Program-made: the position numbers and the translations under genes
Shown: positions 23,756-31,372 of the stretch, piece by piece
Numbering within the stretch: position 1 is the stretch's first letter
Layout of the letters: every line of letters begins with the position of its first letter
Assembly (NCBI GenBank): GCA_016180805.1
Contig: JACPAM010000032.1
Span: 1 to 37,452 of the forward strand
Reading direction: 5' to 3'
DNA: 37,452 bases
Origin: Deltaproteobacteria bacterium
Lineage (GTDB): Bacteria; Desulfobacterota; Binatia; UBA9968
Notes under the pieces: generated by a model
What the model saw: only the letters and a program-made list of their open reading frames with translations
What the model was told of the DNA's origin: nothing
The model's database searches: none

Positions 23756-24622
23756 ATGAAAAGGCAGTTCGGAGCGGTCTTCTTTTTAATCGGGGTTTTG
23801 GTCTGCGGAGAGGCCCTAGCTCAAAAAGCGTTGAAAGAGTTTCACGTTTCCGCGATACCCGATGAGAACCCCCAAGAGATGCTTCGAATTTACACCCCCT
23901 TCGCGGACTATCTGACCACCGAATTGGGAATGCCCGTCAAGTTCACGCCGGTCGTCGACTACGCGGCGACGGTCGAGGGGCTGGCGGCCGGCAAGCTCGA
24001 TATGGTCTGGTACGGGGGTTTTACATCCGTGCAGGCGGCGCGGCGGGCGAAAGGAGCGACCCGGATCGTCATGCGCAAGGAGGACGCGGCGTTTAGGAGC
24101 GAGTTCATCACCCGCAAGGATGCCGGGATCAAATCGCTCAAGGATTTGAAGGGAAAAACCTTCTCGTTCGGCAGCGTCAGCTCGACTTCAGGTCACCTGA
24201 TGCCTCGATACTTCTTGCTGAAGGCGGGCATCGCTCCGGAGCGCGACTTTTCCAAGTTTGGTTTCAGCGGCGCCCACGACGCGACCGCGGCTTGGGTAGA
24301 AGCGGGGAGGGTGGATGCCGGAGCCCTCAACTTCTTGGTGTGGGAAAAGCTCGTGCAGACCAAGAAAGTCGACAGGAACAAAGTGGTTGTCTTCTGGACC
24401 ACGCCTGCTTACGTGGACTACGTGTGGACCGTCAGGGGCGGACTGGGCAGAAAGCTGGTCGAAAGAATCAAACAGGCTTTTTTGAAGCTTGACTACAACA
24501 AGCCGGAGCACAGAAAGCTGCTCGATTTACACCGGACCAAGGGGTACATCCCGGCGAAAGACGAAGACTGGAAGGGAACCGAAGAGGCGGCGATCGCGGC
24601 GGGGCTGCTGAAAACCAACTGA
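23756..24622 (+). CDS. PhnD-like oxyanion-binding protein, putative selenate-binding type
   Basis: A 288-residue exported binding protein. The ATG at 23756 has GGGGAGG 6 bp upstream, and an in-frame TTG at 23741 is rejected. The signal peptide is MKRQFGAVFFLIGVLVCGEA to about residue 23. The mature part (FHVSAIPDENPQEMLRIYTP, DYAATVEGLAAGKLDMVWYG, FSFGSVSSTSGHLMPRYFLL) belongs to the phosphate/phosphite/phosphonate-binding superfamily. The SSTSGHLMPRYFL segment, with SGAHDATAAWVEAGRVDAGA after it, agrees best with the clade described as putative selenate ABC transporter binding proteins. Phosphonate or phosphite remains possible, but no C-P lyase or phosphite dehydrogenase gene is present. 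First gene of a four-gene operon. Confidence 0.83.
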   Translation: MKRQFGAVFFLIGVLVCGEALAQKALKEFHVSAIPDENPQEMLRIYTPFADYLTTELGMPVKFTPVVDYAATVEGLAAGKLDMVWYGGFTSVQAARRAKGATRIVMRKEDAAFRSEFITRKDAGIKSLKDLKGKTFSFGSVSSTSGHLMPRYFLLKAGIAPERDFSKFGFSGAHDATAAWVEAGRVDAGALNFLVWEKLVQTKKVDRNKVVVFWTTPAYVDYVWTVRGGLGRKLVERIKQAFLKLDYNKPEHRKLLDLHRTKGYIPAKDEDWKGTEEAAIAAGLLKTN

Positions 24623-24639
24623 TGCGGGAGAGAGTCGCG

Positions 24640-25446
24640 ATGGCGTACCAGTATCGCTTGGAGAAGGTTGGCAAGGTCTTTGGCAGGCGCCAGATCGCTC
24701 TGGCCCGGATCGACTTCGTGGTCCAAAGAGGGGAAAAGGTGGCCCTGATCGGGCCCAGCGGCGCCGGCAAAACCTCGCTGTTTCGTATTCTCAACTGTAC
24801 CCTGCGGCCGAGCTCCGGAAAATTATGGATCAACGGAGACGAGATTGAGAGCCTGCACGGCAGGCGGCTCAGGGAAGTCAGGCGGAAGATCGGCACGATT
24901 TATCAGCAGCACAACCTCGTTCCTCGCCTCAAGGTGATCCACAACGTTCTTTCCGGGCGCTTGGGGCGCTGGTCGGCCTTCCGCTCGCTCGCGTCCCTCA
25001 TGCGCCCGCTGGAGGTCGAGCTGGCCTGGAGCGCGCTCAAGCAAGTGGGGATCGAAGAGAAGATCTTTACCCGAACCGATGAGCTTTCGGGCGGACAGCA
25101 GCAGAGGGTAGCCATTGCCCGGGTGCTCGTGCAGGATCCGGAGGTTATCCTGGCGGACGAGCCGGTCTCTTCGGTCGATCCTTCATTAGCCGCGAGTATA
25201 GTCAATCTTTTGATTGACATTGGCCGCGATACCCATAAGACTCTTCTCATGAACCTTCACAGCGTGGATTTGGCCCTCGCGTACTTTCCTCGTGTGATCG
25301 GGATCAAGAACGGGGTGGCCTTGTTCGACCTCTCCCCGGACAAGATCGACGACCGTCTGCTCGAAGATCTCTACTCCGGCCACCTGCCGCCAAGCGATCA
25401 GGAAAAGGTTGCCCATGCGGAGTCCAACGCTCTCGCGTATCCCTAA
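24640..25446 (+). CDS. PhnC-like ABC transporter ATPase
   Basis: A 268-residue ATPase. Walker A is GPSGAGKT at residues 38-45, the signature LSGGQQQR at 149-156, Walker B VILADE at 169-174, followed by the D-loop SSVD and the switch histidine in LMNLHSVDLAL. Length and the QQHNLVPRLKV Q-loop region match the PhnC group, which energises uptake of phosphonate-like oxyanions. I start at the ATG at 24640, which has GGGAGAG just upstream; an in-frame ATG at 24622 overlaps the previous stop (TGATG) and could also be used. Its 3' end overlaps the next gene by 32 bp, showing tight operon coupling. Confidence 0.88.
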   Translation: MAYQYRLEKVGKVFGRRQIALARIDFVVQRGEKVALIGPSGAGKTSLFRILNCTLRPSSGKLWINGDEIESLHGRRLREVRRKIGTIYQQHNLVPRLKVIHNVLSGRLGRWSAFRSLASLMRPLEVELAWSALKQVGIEEKIFTRTDELSGGQQQRVAIARVLVQDPEVILADEPVSSVDPSLAASIVNLLIDIGRDTHKTLLMNLHSVDLALAYFPRVIGIKNGVALFDLSPDKIDDRLLEDLYSGHLPPSDQEKVAHAESNALAYP

Positions 25447-26269
25447 ATCCGAAAAATCGCTATTCTCGTATCTCTTCGCCCTGCTGTTCGCCGTCGCTTT
25501 TGTCGACGGCTGGCGGCGAGCGGAAGTCAATCCGCTGGTCTTCTTCGACGCAGAAAACAGAGGGAATCTGTGGAAGTTCATCAGCGGAATGTTCCCACCG
25601 GATCTCTCCTCGGACTTCCTTTCCTTGATGATTCGCCCCGCCCTGGAAACCATTCAGATCTCCGTCATGGGGACGATCATCGCCATCGCGATCGGGTTTC
25701 CCCTCGGAATTTTAGGCACAAGAACTTTCAGCATCGGGGGGATCCTCAACGAGGCCGATATTCAAGGGTCGCCGCTGCGCCGAACGTGGCGCTTTTCTGC
25801 TTATTTCGCGGCCCGGGGGTTACTGAGCCTATTTCGGTCCATTCCGGAATTTGTCTGGGCATTTATGTTCGTGCGAGCGGTGGGGTTGGGGCCTTTCAGC
25901 GGAGTGCTGGCCATCGCCGTGGCCTATGGAGGGATGCTGGGCAAGGTCTACTCGGAAATCTTCGAAGCCGCAAACGAGCGCCCCTTGGAAGCTTTGCAGT
26001 CCACCGGAGCGAGCAAGCTCCAGGTGTTCATCTACGGTTGGTTCCCGCAAGTCTTGCCGAACTTTGTCTCGTACACCCTCTATCGCTGGGAGTGCGCGGT
26101 AAGGGCCTCGGCCGTTCTCGGTCTCGTCGGGGCGGGAGGGCTCGGACAACAGATCGAAATTTCCATGCGCATGTTCAACTTTCACGAGGTCCTGACGCTG
26201 CTTGGAATTCTCTTCGTCATGGTTGCGGCGGTCGATTATATCAGCGCCAAGGTGCGAGCGATGCTATGA
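25415..26269 (+). CDS. PhnE-like ABC transporter permease 1
   Basis: A 284-residue inner-membrane permease with about six hydrophobic helices. The binding-protein-dependent transport motif sits near the middle as ERPLEALQSTGASKLQVFIY, the EAA-type loop that contacts the ATPase; the start of the domain is LMIRPALETIQISVMGTIIA. Start at the ATG at 25415 inside the end of the ATPase gene; an in-frame TTG at 25409 is only two codons earlier. It forms the channel with the second permease, probably as a heterodimer. Confidence 0.87.
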   Translation: MRSPTLSRIPKSEKSLFSYLFALLFAVAFVDGWRRAEVNPLVFFDAENRGNLWKFISGMFPPDLSSDFLSLMIRPALETIQISVMGTIIAIAIGFPLGILGTRTFSIGGILNEADIQGSPLRRTWRFSAYFAARGLLSLFRSIPEFVWAFMFVRAVGLGPFSGVLAIAVAYGGMLGKVYSEIFEAANERPLEALQSTGASKLQVFIYGWFPQVLPNFVSYTLYRWECAVRASAVLGLVGAGGLGQQIEISMRMFNFHEVLTLLGILFVMVAAVDYISAKVRAML

Positions 26270-26339
26270 CCCGTTCGGCAGGACTCAGGGTCACCCGTCG
26301 AGAGCCTCTGGGTCGAACGATGGTGAGAAAGATCGAACC

Positions 26340-27224
26340 ATGAGCGGCAGCTCTGGGGAGAAAACCGGCGCGGCCGTGCCGTGGCCCGCGCATGAGGTTA
26401 GTGGAAGATCCAACCTGTGGAATTATGTCTTCCTGCTTGCGCTTGCGGTTTTTTTCCTTTGGAGCTACTGGGGCTCGCAGGTTCAACTGAGCCTCCTCTT
26501 CAGCCGCGAAGGGGGAGGGCAGATCCTCGCCTATATCCAAAAATTGTTTCCGCCGGATCTGTCCGGACCCGTGCTCAGAGAAGCGCTGCAGGGGGCGATC
26601 GAGACCTTCGCGATTTCCTTGATGGGAACGCTGTTGTCCGCGGCCATCGCCCTCTCCGTCGTCTTCTTTGCCTCGCGAAATCTCATTTACTCGGGTCTGC
26701 TTTATGAGATGGAACCGACGCTGGGTTGGAAGCGAGGCCTAAGGCTTGTCCCGTATCTCGCGGCCAAGGGCTTGCTCAATCTCCTGCGCACGGTGCCTGA
26801 GATGCTCTGGGCCCTGATCTTTGTCTTCGTCGTCGGCCTGGGCCCGTTCGCGGGCGTTCTGGCATTGGGCGTTCATACCGGAGGGGTTTTGGGTAAGCTC
26901 TTTGGCGAGGTGTTAGAAGATGTGGACCCGCAGCCCGTTGAGTCGCTTCAGTCCACCGGCGCCAGTAAATTGCAGATCCTGCTCTACGGGATTCTGCCCC
27001 AGGTCCTGCCACAGTTTATCTCCTACACGCTCTATCGGTGGGAAGTGAACATCCGTGTGGCCGCCATCCTGGGATTCGTCGGCGCTGGCGGACTGGGGCA
27101 GAGAATTCACATCGCGATCAGCCTTTTCTTTGAAAACCAGCTCTTCACCCTCATCATCGCCATCTATGTTCTGGTCACGCTCGTGGATTATCTGAGCGCC
27201 TATCTCAGGCGAAAAGTTACCTAA
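26340..27224 (+). CDS. PhnE-like ABC transporter permease 2
   Basis: A 294-residue permease, paralogue of permease 1. Its EAA-type loop reads QPVESLQSTGASKLQILLYG, almost the same as in its neighbour, and the C-terminal RWEVNIRVAAILGFVGAGGL also parallels it. I start at the ATG at 26340, after which a soluble N-terminal segment of about 28 residues precedes the first helix (NLWNYVFLLALAVFFLWSYW). A longer frame from 26202 overlaps permease 1 and would add a basic, non-conserved leader. It is the last gene of the operon; repeat copy D begins 11 bp after the stop. Confidence 0.86.
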   Translation: MSGSSGEKTGAAVPWPAHEVSGRSNLWNYVFLLALAVFFLWSYWGSQVQLSLLFSREGGGQILAYIQKLFPPDLSGPVLREALQGAIETFAISLMGTLLSAAIALSVVFFASRNLIYSGLLYEMEPTLGWKRGLRLVPYLAAKGLLNLLRTVPEMLWALIFVFVVGLGPFAGVLALGVHTGGVLGKLFGEVLEDVDPQPVESLQSTGASKLQILLYGILPQVLPQFISYTLYRWEVNIRVAAILGFVGAGGLGQRIHIAISLFFENQLFTLIIAIYVLVTLVDYLSAYLRRKVT

Positions 27225-27234
27225 TCCGGATCCC

Positions 27235-27462
27235 TCGAAAGCTCCTCGGGGGCCGAGTTATCAGGCCGCGGCAAGGGGACTGGCTCGCTTGCGTGCCTGT
27301 CCCCGTCAGGAAGCTCCCTCGGGAAGTGCGCTCTCGGCTGCGGCCGATGGGCTCGTGCCATTAGTCGTAGCGTTTGTAATCGGACGTCCGCAGCCTCGCT
27401 CGCGCTCCCCCTCGGTCGCGGAAAAGTACGTCTGCGGCCTTCCTCCTCGTTCCCCTCGGGCT
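27235..27462 (+). repeat. Dispersed 3'-flank repeat, copy D (full length with insertion)
   Basis: The copy starts 11 bp after the permease 2 stop and reads in that gene's sense direction. The opening box GCTCCTCGGGGGCCGAG folds as CTCGG-GGG-CCGAG (27245-27257). After an inserted REP-like hairpin (27275-27304) the body continues with AAGCTCCCTCGGGAAG, CTCTCGGCTGCGGCCGATGG, the palindrome CGGACGTCCG (27381-27390), CAGCCTCGCTCGCGCTCCCC and a TCCTCCTCGTTCCCCTCGGG end. It fills the spacer between the convergent permease and DoxX genes. Confidence 0.82.
27275..27304. repeat. REP-like hairpin inserted in repeat copy D
   Basis: GGGGAC-T-GGC, a 10-nt loop, then GCC-T-GTCCCC form a nearly perfect palindrome that is absent from copies A, B and C. 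Palindromes with GGGGAC...GTCCCC arms and GGC/GCC inner pairs are a widespread REP-type element, often mobilised by RAYT transposases. No transposase is present in this window. Confidence 0.65.
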
Positions 27463-27477
27463 TCAAATGGTTCGGGC

Positions 27478-27918
27478 CTATCGGACGAGGAGCCGGTCGA
27501 TCGATAAGGTGCCACCGCCTCCTATCATCAGGGCTAACGCCATGGCGATCAGCGCCAGGTTCATCTCGAATCCGTGACCCTTCCCTGGCTGGAGGCCCCA
27601 ATTCAAAAAGAAGCCGTTTTGCCAGTGCACCTTGTAGACGGCCACTAGCATGACGATCGCCACGCCCAACGCAGCGGGCCGGGTGAGGCAGCCCACCAGT
27701 ACGCCGAGCCCCCCGAGGAGCTCAGTGAAACTTGCAATCACCCCGAGCGCTAGCGGGATTCCCATCCGTTGCTGGAACGAGCTGACGGTCCCTTTTAGGC
27801 CGTGTCCACCATACCAGCCGAAAACTTTCTGCGCCCCGTGGGCAAAGAAGATGATGCCCAATCCTAGACGCACTACCAGGAGAGCCAAAGACGGGTCTGT
27901 TTGAAGCAGGGGGTTCAT
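27478..27918 (-). CDS. DoxX family membrane protein
   Basis: A 146-residue protein with four predicted membrane helices. The first has the DoxX pattern VVRLGLGIIFFAHGAQKVFG, and a conserved FTELLGGLGVLVG helix follows. The pattern GFFLNWG near residue 105 and a final IDRLLVR tail are also typical. DoxX proteins are linked to quinone-dependent or thiol-redox membrane functions in some bacteria, but the exact role is unsettled. TGGAGGTGACCC precedes the ATG. It is convergent with the ABC transporter operon across repeat copy D, and shares strand with the HtrA-like gene 47 bp upstream. Confidence 0.88.
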   Translation of the reverse strand: MNPLLQTDPSLALLVVRLGLGIIFFAHGAQKVFGWYGGHGLKGTVSSFQQRMGIPLALGVIASFTELLGGLGVLVGCLTRPAALGVAIVMLVAVYKVHWQNGFFLNWGLQPGKGHGFEMNLALIAMALALMIGGGGTLSIDRLLVR

Positions 27919-27965
27919 GGGTCACCTCCATCGGGTGAGAGTCATTTCATGTGTTCTGGTAACTA

Positions 27966-29030
27966 TCAGTTCGCTTCGACAGGCACAACCACCACGCTGC
28001 GCAGCTCATGATCGCGCAGGATTTTAAGGGTTACCGCCTCTCCCGGAGGGGCCTCAGCCAGGGAGCGGTGGAGATCGTCGATGTTTGCCACGACTTGCTC
28101 ATTCACGGTGACAATGAGGTCTCCCTCCCGCATGCCGGCCTTGCGGGCGGGCCCTCGGGGATCTACGGTAATGACCTCGACGGCGCCTTCTGGCTGCAGG
28201 TTATGCAAGCGCGCCAGGCGCCGATCCAGTTGGCGGTTGTGGCCGCCAATCCCCAAGTAAGCCCGTCTTACCCGGCCACGAGTGATCAGTTGGGACGCCA
28301 CCCACTTAGCGGTGTTGGAGGGGATGGAGAAGCCGATCCCCTGTGCCATTGGAATGATTGCTGTGTTGATGCCGATTACGCGCCCCCGAGAGTCCAGCAG
28401 GGGTCCTCCCGAGTTGCCTGGGTTGAGTGGCGCCGTATGCTGGATGATGTTTTCAATCAGGCGTCCGGTCTGGCTGCGAAACGCGCGACCGACGGCACTG
28501 ATCACGCCCGTGGAAACCGTCGACTGGAACCCCAGCGGATTCCCCATGGCGATGACCAATTGCCCCACGCGGACCAACCCGGAGTCCCCGAGCGTGGCAT
28601 ACGGGAGACCTGAGGCGTCAGCGCGAATGACGGCCAGATCGGTTGCAGGGTCTTCTCCCGCCAGCGCCGCGGAGGTTTGCCGCCCGTCCGTGAAGATCGC
28701 GCTCAGTTGGTCTGCGTTGTGGACCACATGGCTGTTGGTCAGGATGTAACCGTCGGGAGCAATGACGACGCCGGAGCCCACACCCTGCAATTGGGCTGCG
28801 CCACCCCTCGGTTCCCCGCCCGCGAAGATGCTGACCACGGCCGGTCCCACGGCGTCGACGACGGCGATCACCGCTCTTGAATAGGCATCCAGTAGCTCCA
28901 CATCGGAACTCTGTTGCGGGCTAATCTCGCGGCCGGCTTTGCCGCTCTCTGCGCGCCCCTGGCCGCTGATCAAGTTCAAAGTCGCCCGGGCGCGCTCGTC
29001 GGAATCCCGACTGCCTTTTCTCGTCGGCAT
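27966..29030 (-). CDS. HtrA/DegP-like S1C serine protease with one PDZ domain
   Basis: A 354-residue protease. The trypsin-like domain covers about residues 55-245 with the triad His101 (TNSHVV), Asp131 (ATDLAVI) and Ser207 (GNSGGP). One PDZ domain follows, about 255-350 (AYLGIGG, GPARKAGMREGDLIVTVNEQ). Family members degrade or sense misfolded proteins in the envelope. Unusually, the N-terminus (MPTRKGSRDSDERARATLNL) is charged and carries no signal peptide or membrane anchor that I can see, so the protein may be cytoplasmic. Alternatively a better start is missed; no in-frame hydrophobic extension is evident. The activation segment reads IQHTAPLNPGNSGG, where most HtrA proteins have a TDAAINPG pattern. 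Confidence 0.9.
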   Translation of the reverse strand: MPTRKGSRDSDERARATLNLISGQGRAESGKAGREISPQQSSDVELLDAYSRAVIAVVDAVGPAVVSIFAGGEPRGGAAQLQGVGSGVVIAPDGYILTNSHVVHNADQLSAIFTDGRQTSAALAGEDPATDLAVIRADASGLPYATLGDSGLVRVGQLVIAMGNPLGFQSTVSTGVISAVGRAFRSQTGRLIENIIQHTAPLNPGNSGGPLLDSRGRVIGINTAIIPMAQGIGFSIPSNTAKWVASQLITRGRVRRAYLGIGGHNRQLDRRLARLHNLQPEGAVEVITVDPRGPARKAGMREGDLIVTVNEQVVANIDDLHRSLAEAPPGEAVTLKILRDHELRSVVVVPVEAN

Positions 29031-29413
29031 CTTTCTCCGCTCCGGTTACACCGAGCCTGTGCAATTCACGATGCTTCCGATGGACTATATATGCCGTAGT
29101 TTCCGCCCATGAGCAACCTGATTTACCTCGCGCTCGCCTCTGTCCTTTTGGCCTCCAAGAGGTCCAAGAAGGCACGAGCAGCAGGATGAATGTATCTTTA
29201 TTATTATAATGAAAAGATTCTGTTTGACGGCCTACCTATGGCGGACTGTTGCGCGTCTGTAAAACCGAATCTCTTGGGGTCCGCATTTTTTGATACCACC
29301 AGTTTCTCGGCATGCACGTGAAGCGTTGTACAGTTTAATCCTATGATGGACCCGGAGCTAAACAACAAAAGACTCAAACCCTTGGAGAATCCTTGGAGTG
29401 ACCGCTGTCGCAC
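29031..29413. other. Spacer without recognisable gene
   Basis: AT-richer than its surroundings, with a TATTATTATAATG stretch near 29200. A 26-codon frame at 29109 (MSNLIYLALASVLLAS...) has no good ribosome site and is not called. The composition change toward the right suggests the left border of the acquired toxin-antitoxin segment. Confidence 0.45.
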
Positions 29414-29442
29414 TTGACAACGGTTCTGTTTCACTATATGAT
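29414..29442 (+). promoter_or_regulatory. Strong sigma-70 promoter of the AbiE-type operon
   Basis: A consensus -35 TTGACA (29414-29419), an exact 17-bp spacer, and -10 TATGAT (29437-29442). Initiation about 7 bp downstream would place the transcript start at 29449-29450, only four or five bases before the ATG. No Shine-Dalgarno sequence is seen, so the mRNA is probably almost leaderless. Confidence 0.75.
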
Positions 29443-29463
29443 TTGTTTCACCAATGGGTGAAA
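29427..29463 (+). promoter_or_regulatory. Operator-like repeats over the -10 and start codon
   Basis: Two direct copies of TGTTTCAC (29427-29434 and 29444-29451) lie 17 bp apart, flanking the -10 box. The second is also the left arm of an inverted repeat TTTCACC-AATG-GGTGAAA (29446-29463) that encloses the start codon. AbiEi antitoxins repress their own promoters through repeats around the -10, so these are likely its binding sites. Confidence 0.6.
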
Positions 29464-30548
29464 TCTCTATATTATCGAAAAACAAAGGTCAGGGACCCCA
29501 CTCTCCCAGAGCCGTAGAAACCGAGCTCATAACAGGGGCTCTAGAGATTCTTAAATCAATCCCAAACTTGGAAATTAAACAAGTTCACGCCGAGTCTGGA
29601 CAGGCCACTTATAAACCAGATTTTGGCTTCCTGGTCCGCTATGGGCAGAAGAAGTTCAAAGTCGCGGGAGAGGTCAAAGCTAGCGGAGAGCCTTCTCTTC
29701 TGCGTCGCTCAGCAGCTTGGCTTAAAAATCTTCTAACAAAGACCAAGCACGACTACGCCGTGATTATTGCCCCATTTATAAGCAGGGAGGGAGCGGCAAT
29801 CTGCCGTGATCTCGGAGTGGGATTCGTCGATCTCTCTGGAAACTGTCTCCTAAGTGTTGAAGGCCTTTATATCGAGCGCACCGGACACCCTAACAAATTT
29901 AAAAAGCCGCGAGAGATCCAAAGCCTTTTCTCCCCCAAGTCGTCCCGAGTCATTCGCTGCCTGTTGTCCGATCCAAGGCGCATCTGGACACTTAAAGGCC
30001 TGGCGATTGAGACGGGAGTGAGTATCGGCCTGATTCATCGCATCGCAACGGCCCTGGAAAATAACCTCTTCGCCAAGAAGGAGCTAAGAGCGTTCAGGCT
30101 AGAGGACCCGGCACGCCTGTTGGAAGCGTGGAGAGAGGAATATTACAGGCGGGCTCCCAAATGGGCGAGGTACGTTGCTAAAGTTGGCTCTGTTGAAGAA
30201 TTGGTGACGAAGCTCAAAATGGCTGCGATTCACCACGGAGTTAGGTATGCCCTTAGCGGGCCCAGTGGAGCATCTTTGATATCCCCGTACCTCACTCCGA
30301 CCATGGTCCATTTCTACGTAGATGTTTTAAAGCAGGAATTTCTGGACGAGCCTAGGGTTGATCGGGTGCCTTCTGAAGGGAACCTTCTCATCAGAGTTGT
30401 GGAGCAAGAAAATGAATTCATCGGATCAAGGGAGGTAAAAGGCATTTATGTTGTGAGCGATCTCCAGTTATACCTTGATCTTTGGGCGATGGGCGGTAGG
30501 GGACAGGAGGCAGCAGAAGAACTTCGTCGGGAACGCCTCCAGTTTTGA
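29454..30548 (+). CDS. AbiEi-type antitoxin/regulator with PD-(D/E)xK-like N-terminal domain
   Basis: A 364-residue protein of the long AbiEi type IV antitoxin family. Residues about 20-145 look like a restriction-endonuclease fold: Pro55-Asp56 (YKPDFGFLVRYG), then Glu73-Val-Lys75 (AGEVKASG), the classical PD...ExK arrangement, with Glu22 in the preceding helix. FVDLSGNCLLSVEGLYIER closes this domain. A winged helix follows (residues 160-225: LFSPKSSRVIRCLLSDPRRI, VSIGLIHRIATAL), then a C-terminal domain (225-364) of the antitoxin type. The wHTH would bind the repeats over its own promoter. Whether the nuclease-like domain is catalytic is unknown. The nucleotidyltransferase partner starts 10 bp after its stop. 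Confidence 0.8.
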   Translation: MGEISILSKNKGQGPHSPRAVETELITGALEILKSIPNLEIKQVHAESGQATYKPDFGFLVRYGQKKFKVAGEVKASGEPSLLRRSAAWLKNLLTKTKHDYAVIIAPFISREGAAICRDLGVGFVDLSGNCLLSVEGLYIERTGHPNKFKKPREIQSLFSPKSSRVIRCLLSDPRRIWTLKGLAIETGVSIGLIHRIATALENNLFAKKELRAFRLEDPARLLEAWREEYYRRAPKWARYVAKVGSVEELVTKLKMAAIHHGVRYALSGPSGASLISPYLTPTMVHFYVDVLKQEFLDEPRVDRVPSEGNLLIRVVEQENEFIGSREVKGIYVVSDLQLYLDLWAMGGRGQEAAEELRRERLQF

Positions 30549-30558
30549 GAGGACGATC

Positions 30559-31299
30559 TTGTATAGCAGGGATGCCCTTGAGGCGTGTCGACAGGTTCTT
30601 AACGACGTTGTTTACTGTTTGATGGATTATGAAGACCGGTTTTATTTGATAGGCGGATGGGCAATTTATTATCTCCTGGATCGGCCTGATCGTACACCTG
30701 AAGCTGTTGGGTTTGCCGGCACCGAAGACGTTGACCTAGCTTTTCTCATCCCAATGGTTGAGCTTGAAAGGATCATGGAAAGGTTAGAGGAGAAGGGTTA
30801 CCAGCGGTCTGCTAGCCAGCGGTTGCGCCGAGAAGTCTCGGGCAGGATAGTGATTGTCGATCTTCTTGGAGGTAAGCAGGAGGTTAAAGATAGTTTTACC
30901 TTTAAGAGGAGAATCTCGGGTCCAACCCTGGCCGGAGACGTCATAGAGGCGGAGATAAATGTAGCGAATCTTCCTGCATGCCTGGTCCTTAAGGCAAATG
31001 CGTTCGATGAGAATCCTAAGGATAAAGACGCCTATGACATCTACTATCTGGTTACGCATGGCGGCACAAAAGACGGCGACGCGGCCCGGGAAGTGAAGGA
31101 GGTCCTTAGTTATCCGTTTGTCGCGGAGGGCGTGAAGGTTCTGCATTTACATTTTGGAAGGGTAGAGGGGAAGGGACTCAGGGCCGCCACGCAAATGCTG
31201 GGCCGCCTTGAAGGCAGATCGGCTAAGGAGGCGAGGTCCATGGTTAGGGGAAGCTTCAGCCGGTTTTTTACCGGAATAGGAATGGCGGTGAATTTTTGA
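30559..31299 (+). CDS. AbiEii-type nucleotidyltransferase toxin
   Basis: A 246-residue nucleotidyltransferase-fold protein. The active-site motif is Gly32-Gly33-Trp34 (YLIGGWAIYYLL), followed by Thr55-Glu-Asp57-Val-Asp59 (GTEDVDLAF), the GG...DxD pattern of the DNA polymerase-beta-like superfamily. The later KDKDAYDIYYLV block is typical of AbiEii/AbiGii toxins. Members of this type IV toxin group modify tRNA or otherwise stop growth and often protect against phage. I start at the TTG at 30559, which has GAGAGG 6 bp upstream overlapping the antitoxin stop. A longer frame from a TTG at 30475 would run 74 bp inside the antitoxin gene and lacks support. Confidence 0.78.
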   Translation: MYSRDALEACRQVLNDVVYCLMDYEDRFYLIGGWAIYYLLDRPDRTPEAVGFAGTEDVDLAFLIPMVELERIMERLEEKGYQRSASQRLRREVSGRIVIVDLLGGKQEVKDSFTFKRRISGPTLAGDVIEAEINVANLPACLVLKANAFDENPKDKDAYDIYYLVTHGGTKDGDAAREVKEVLSYPFVAEGVKVLHLHFGRVEGKGLRAATQMLGRLEGRSAKEARSMVRGSFSRFFTGIGMAVNF

Positions 31300-31372
31300 C
31301 TTCCACGGAACGAAGGTCTAATGCCATATAGTCTGATCAATGTCGGATCGGGGCTTATAGTGGACAGCCCAG

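Noticed and set aside
22693-27224. Classical phosphonate utilisation operon
   Set aside because: Transporter components fit, but no C-P lyase, phosphonatase or phosphite dehydrogenase gene is nearby, and the binding protein and regulator resemble selenium-linked groups more closely.
29109-29189. Small 26-codon frame beginning MSNLIYLALASV
   Set aside because: No convincing ribosome site, no known family, and located in a composition-shift region; cannot be supported as a gene.
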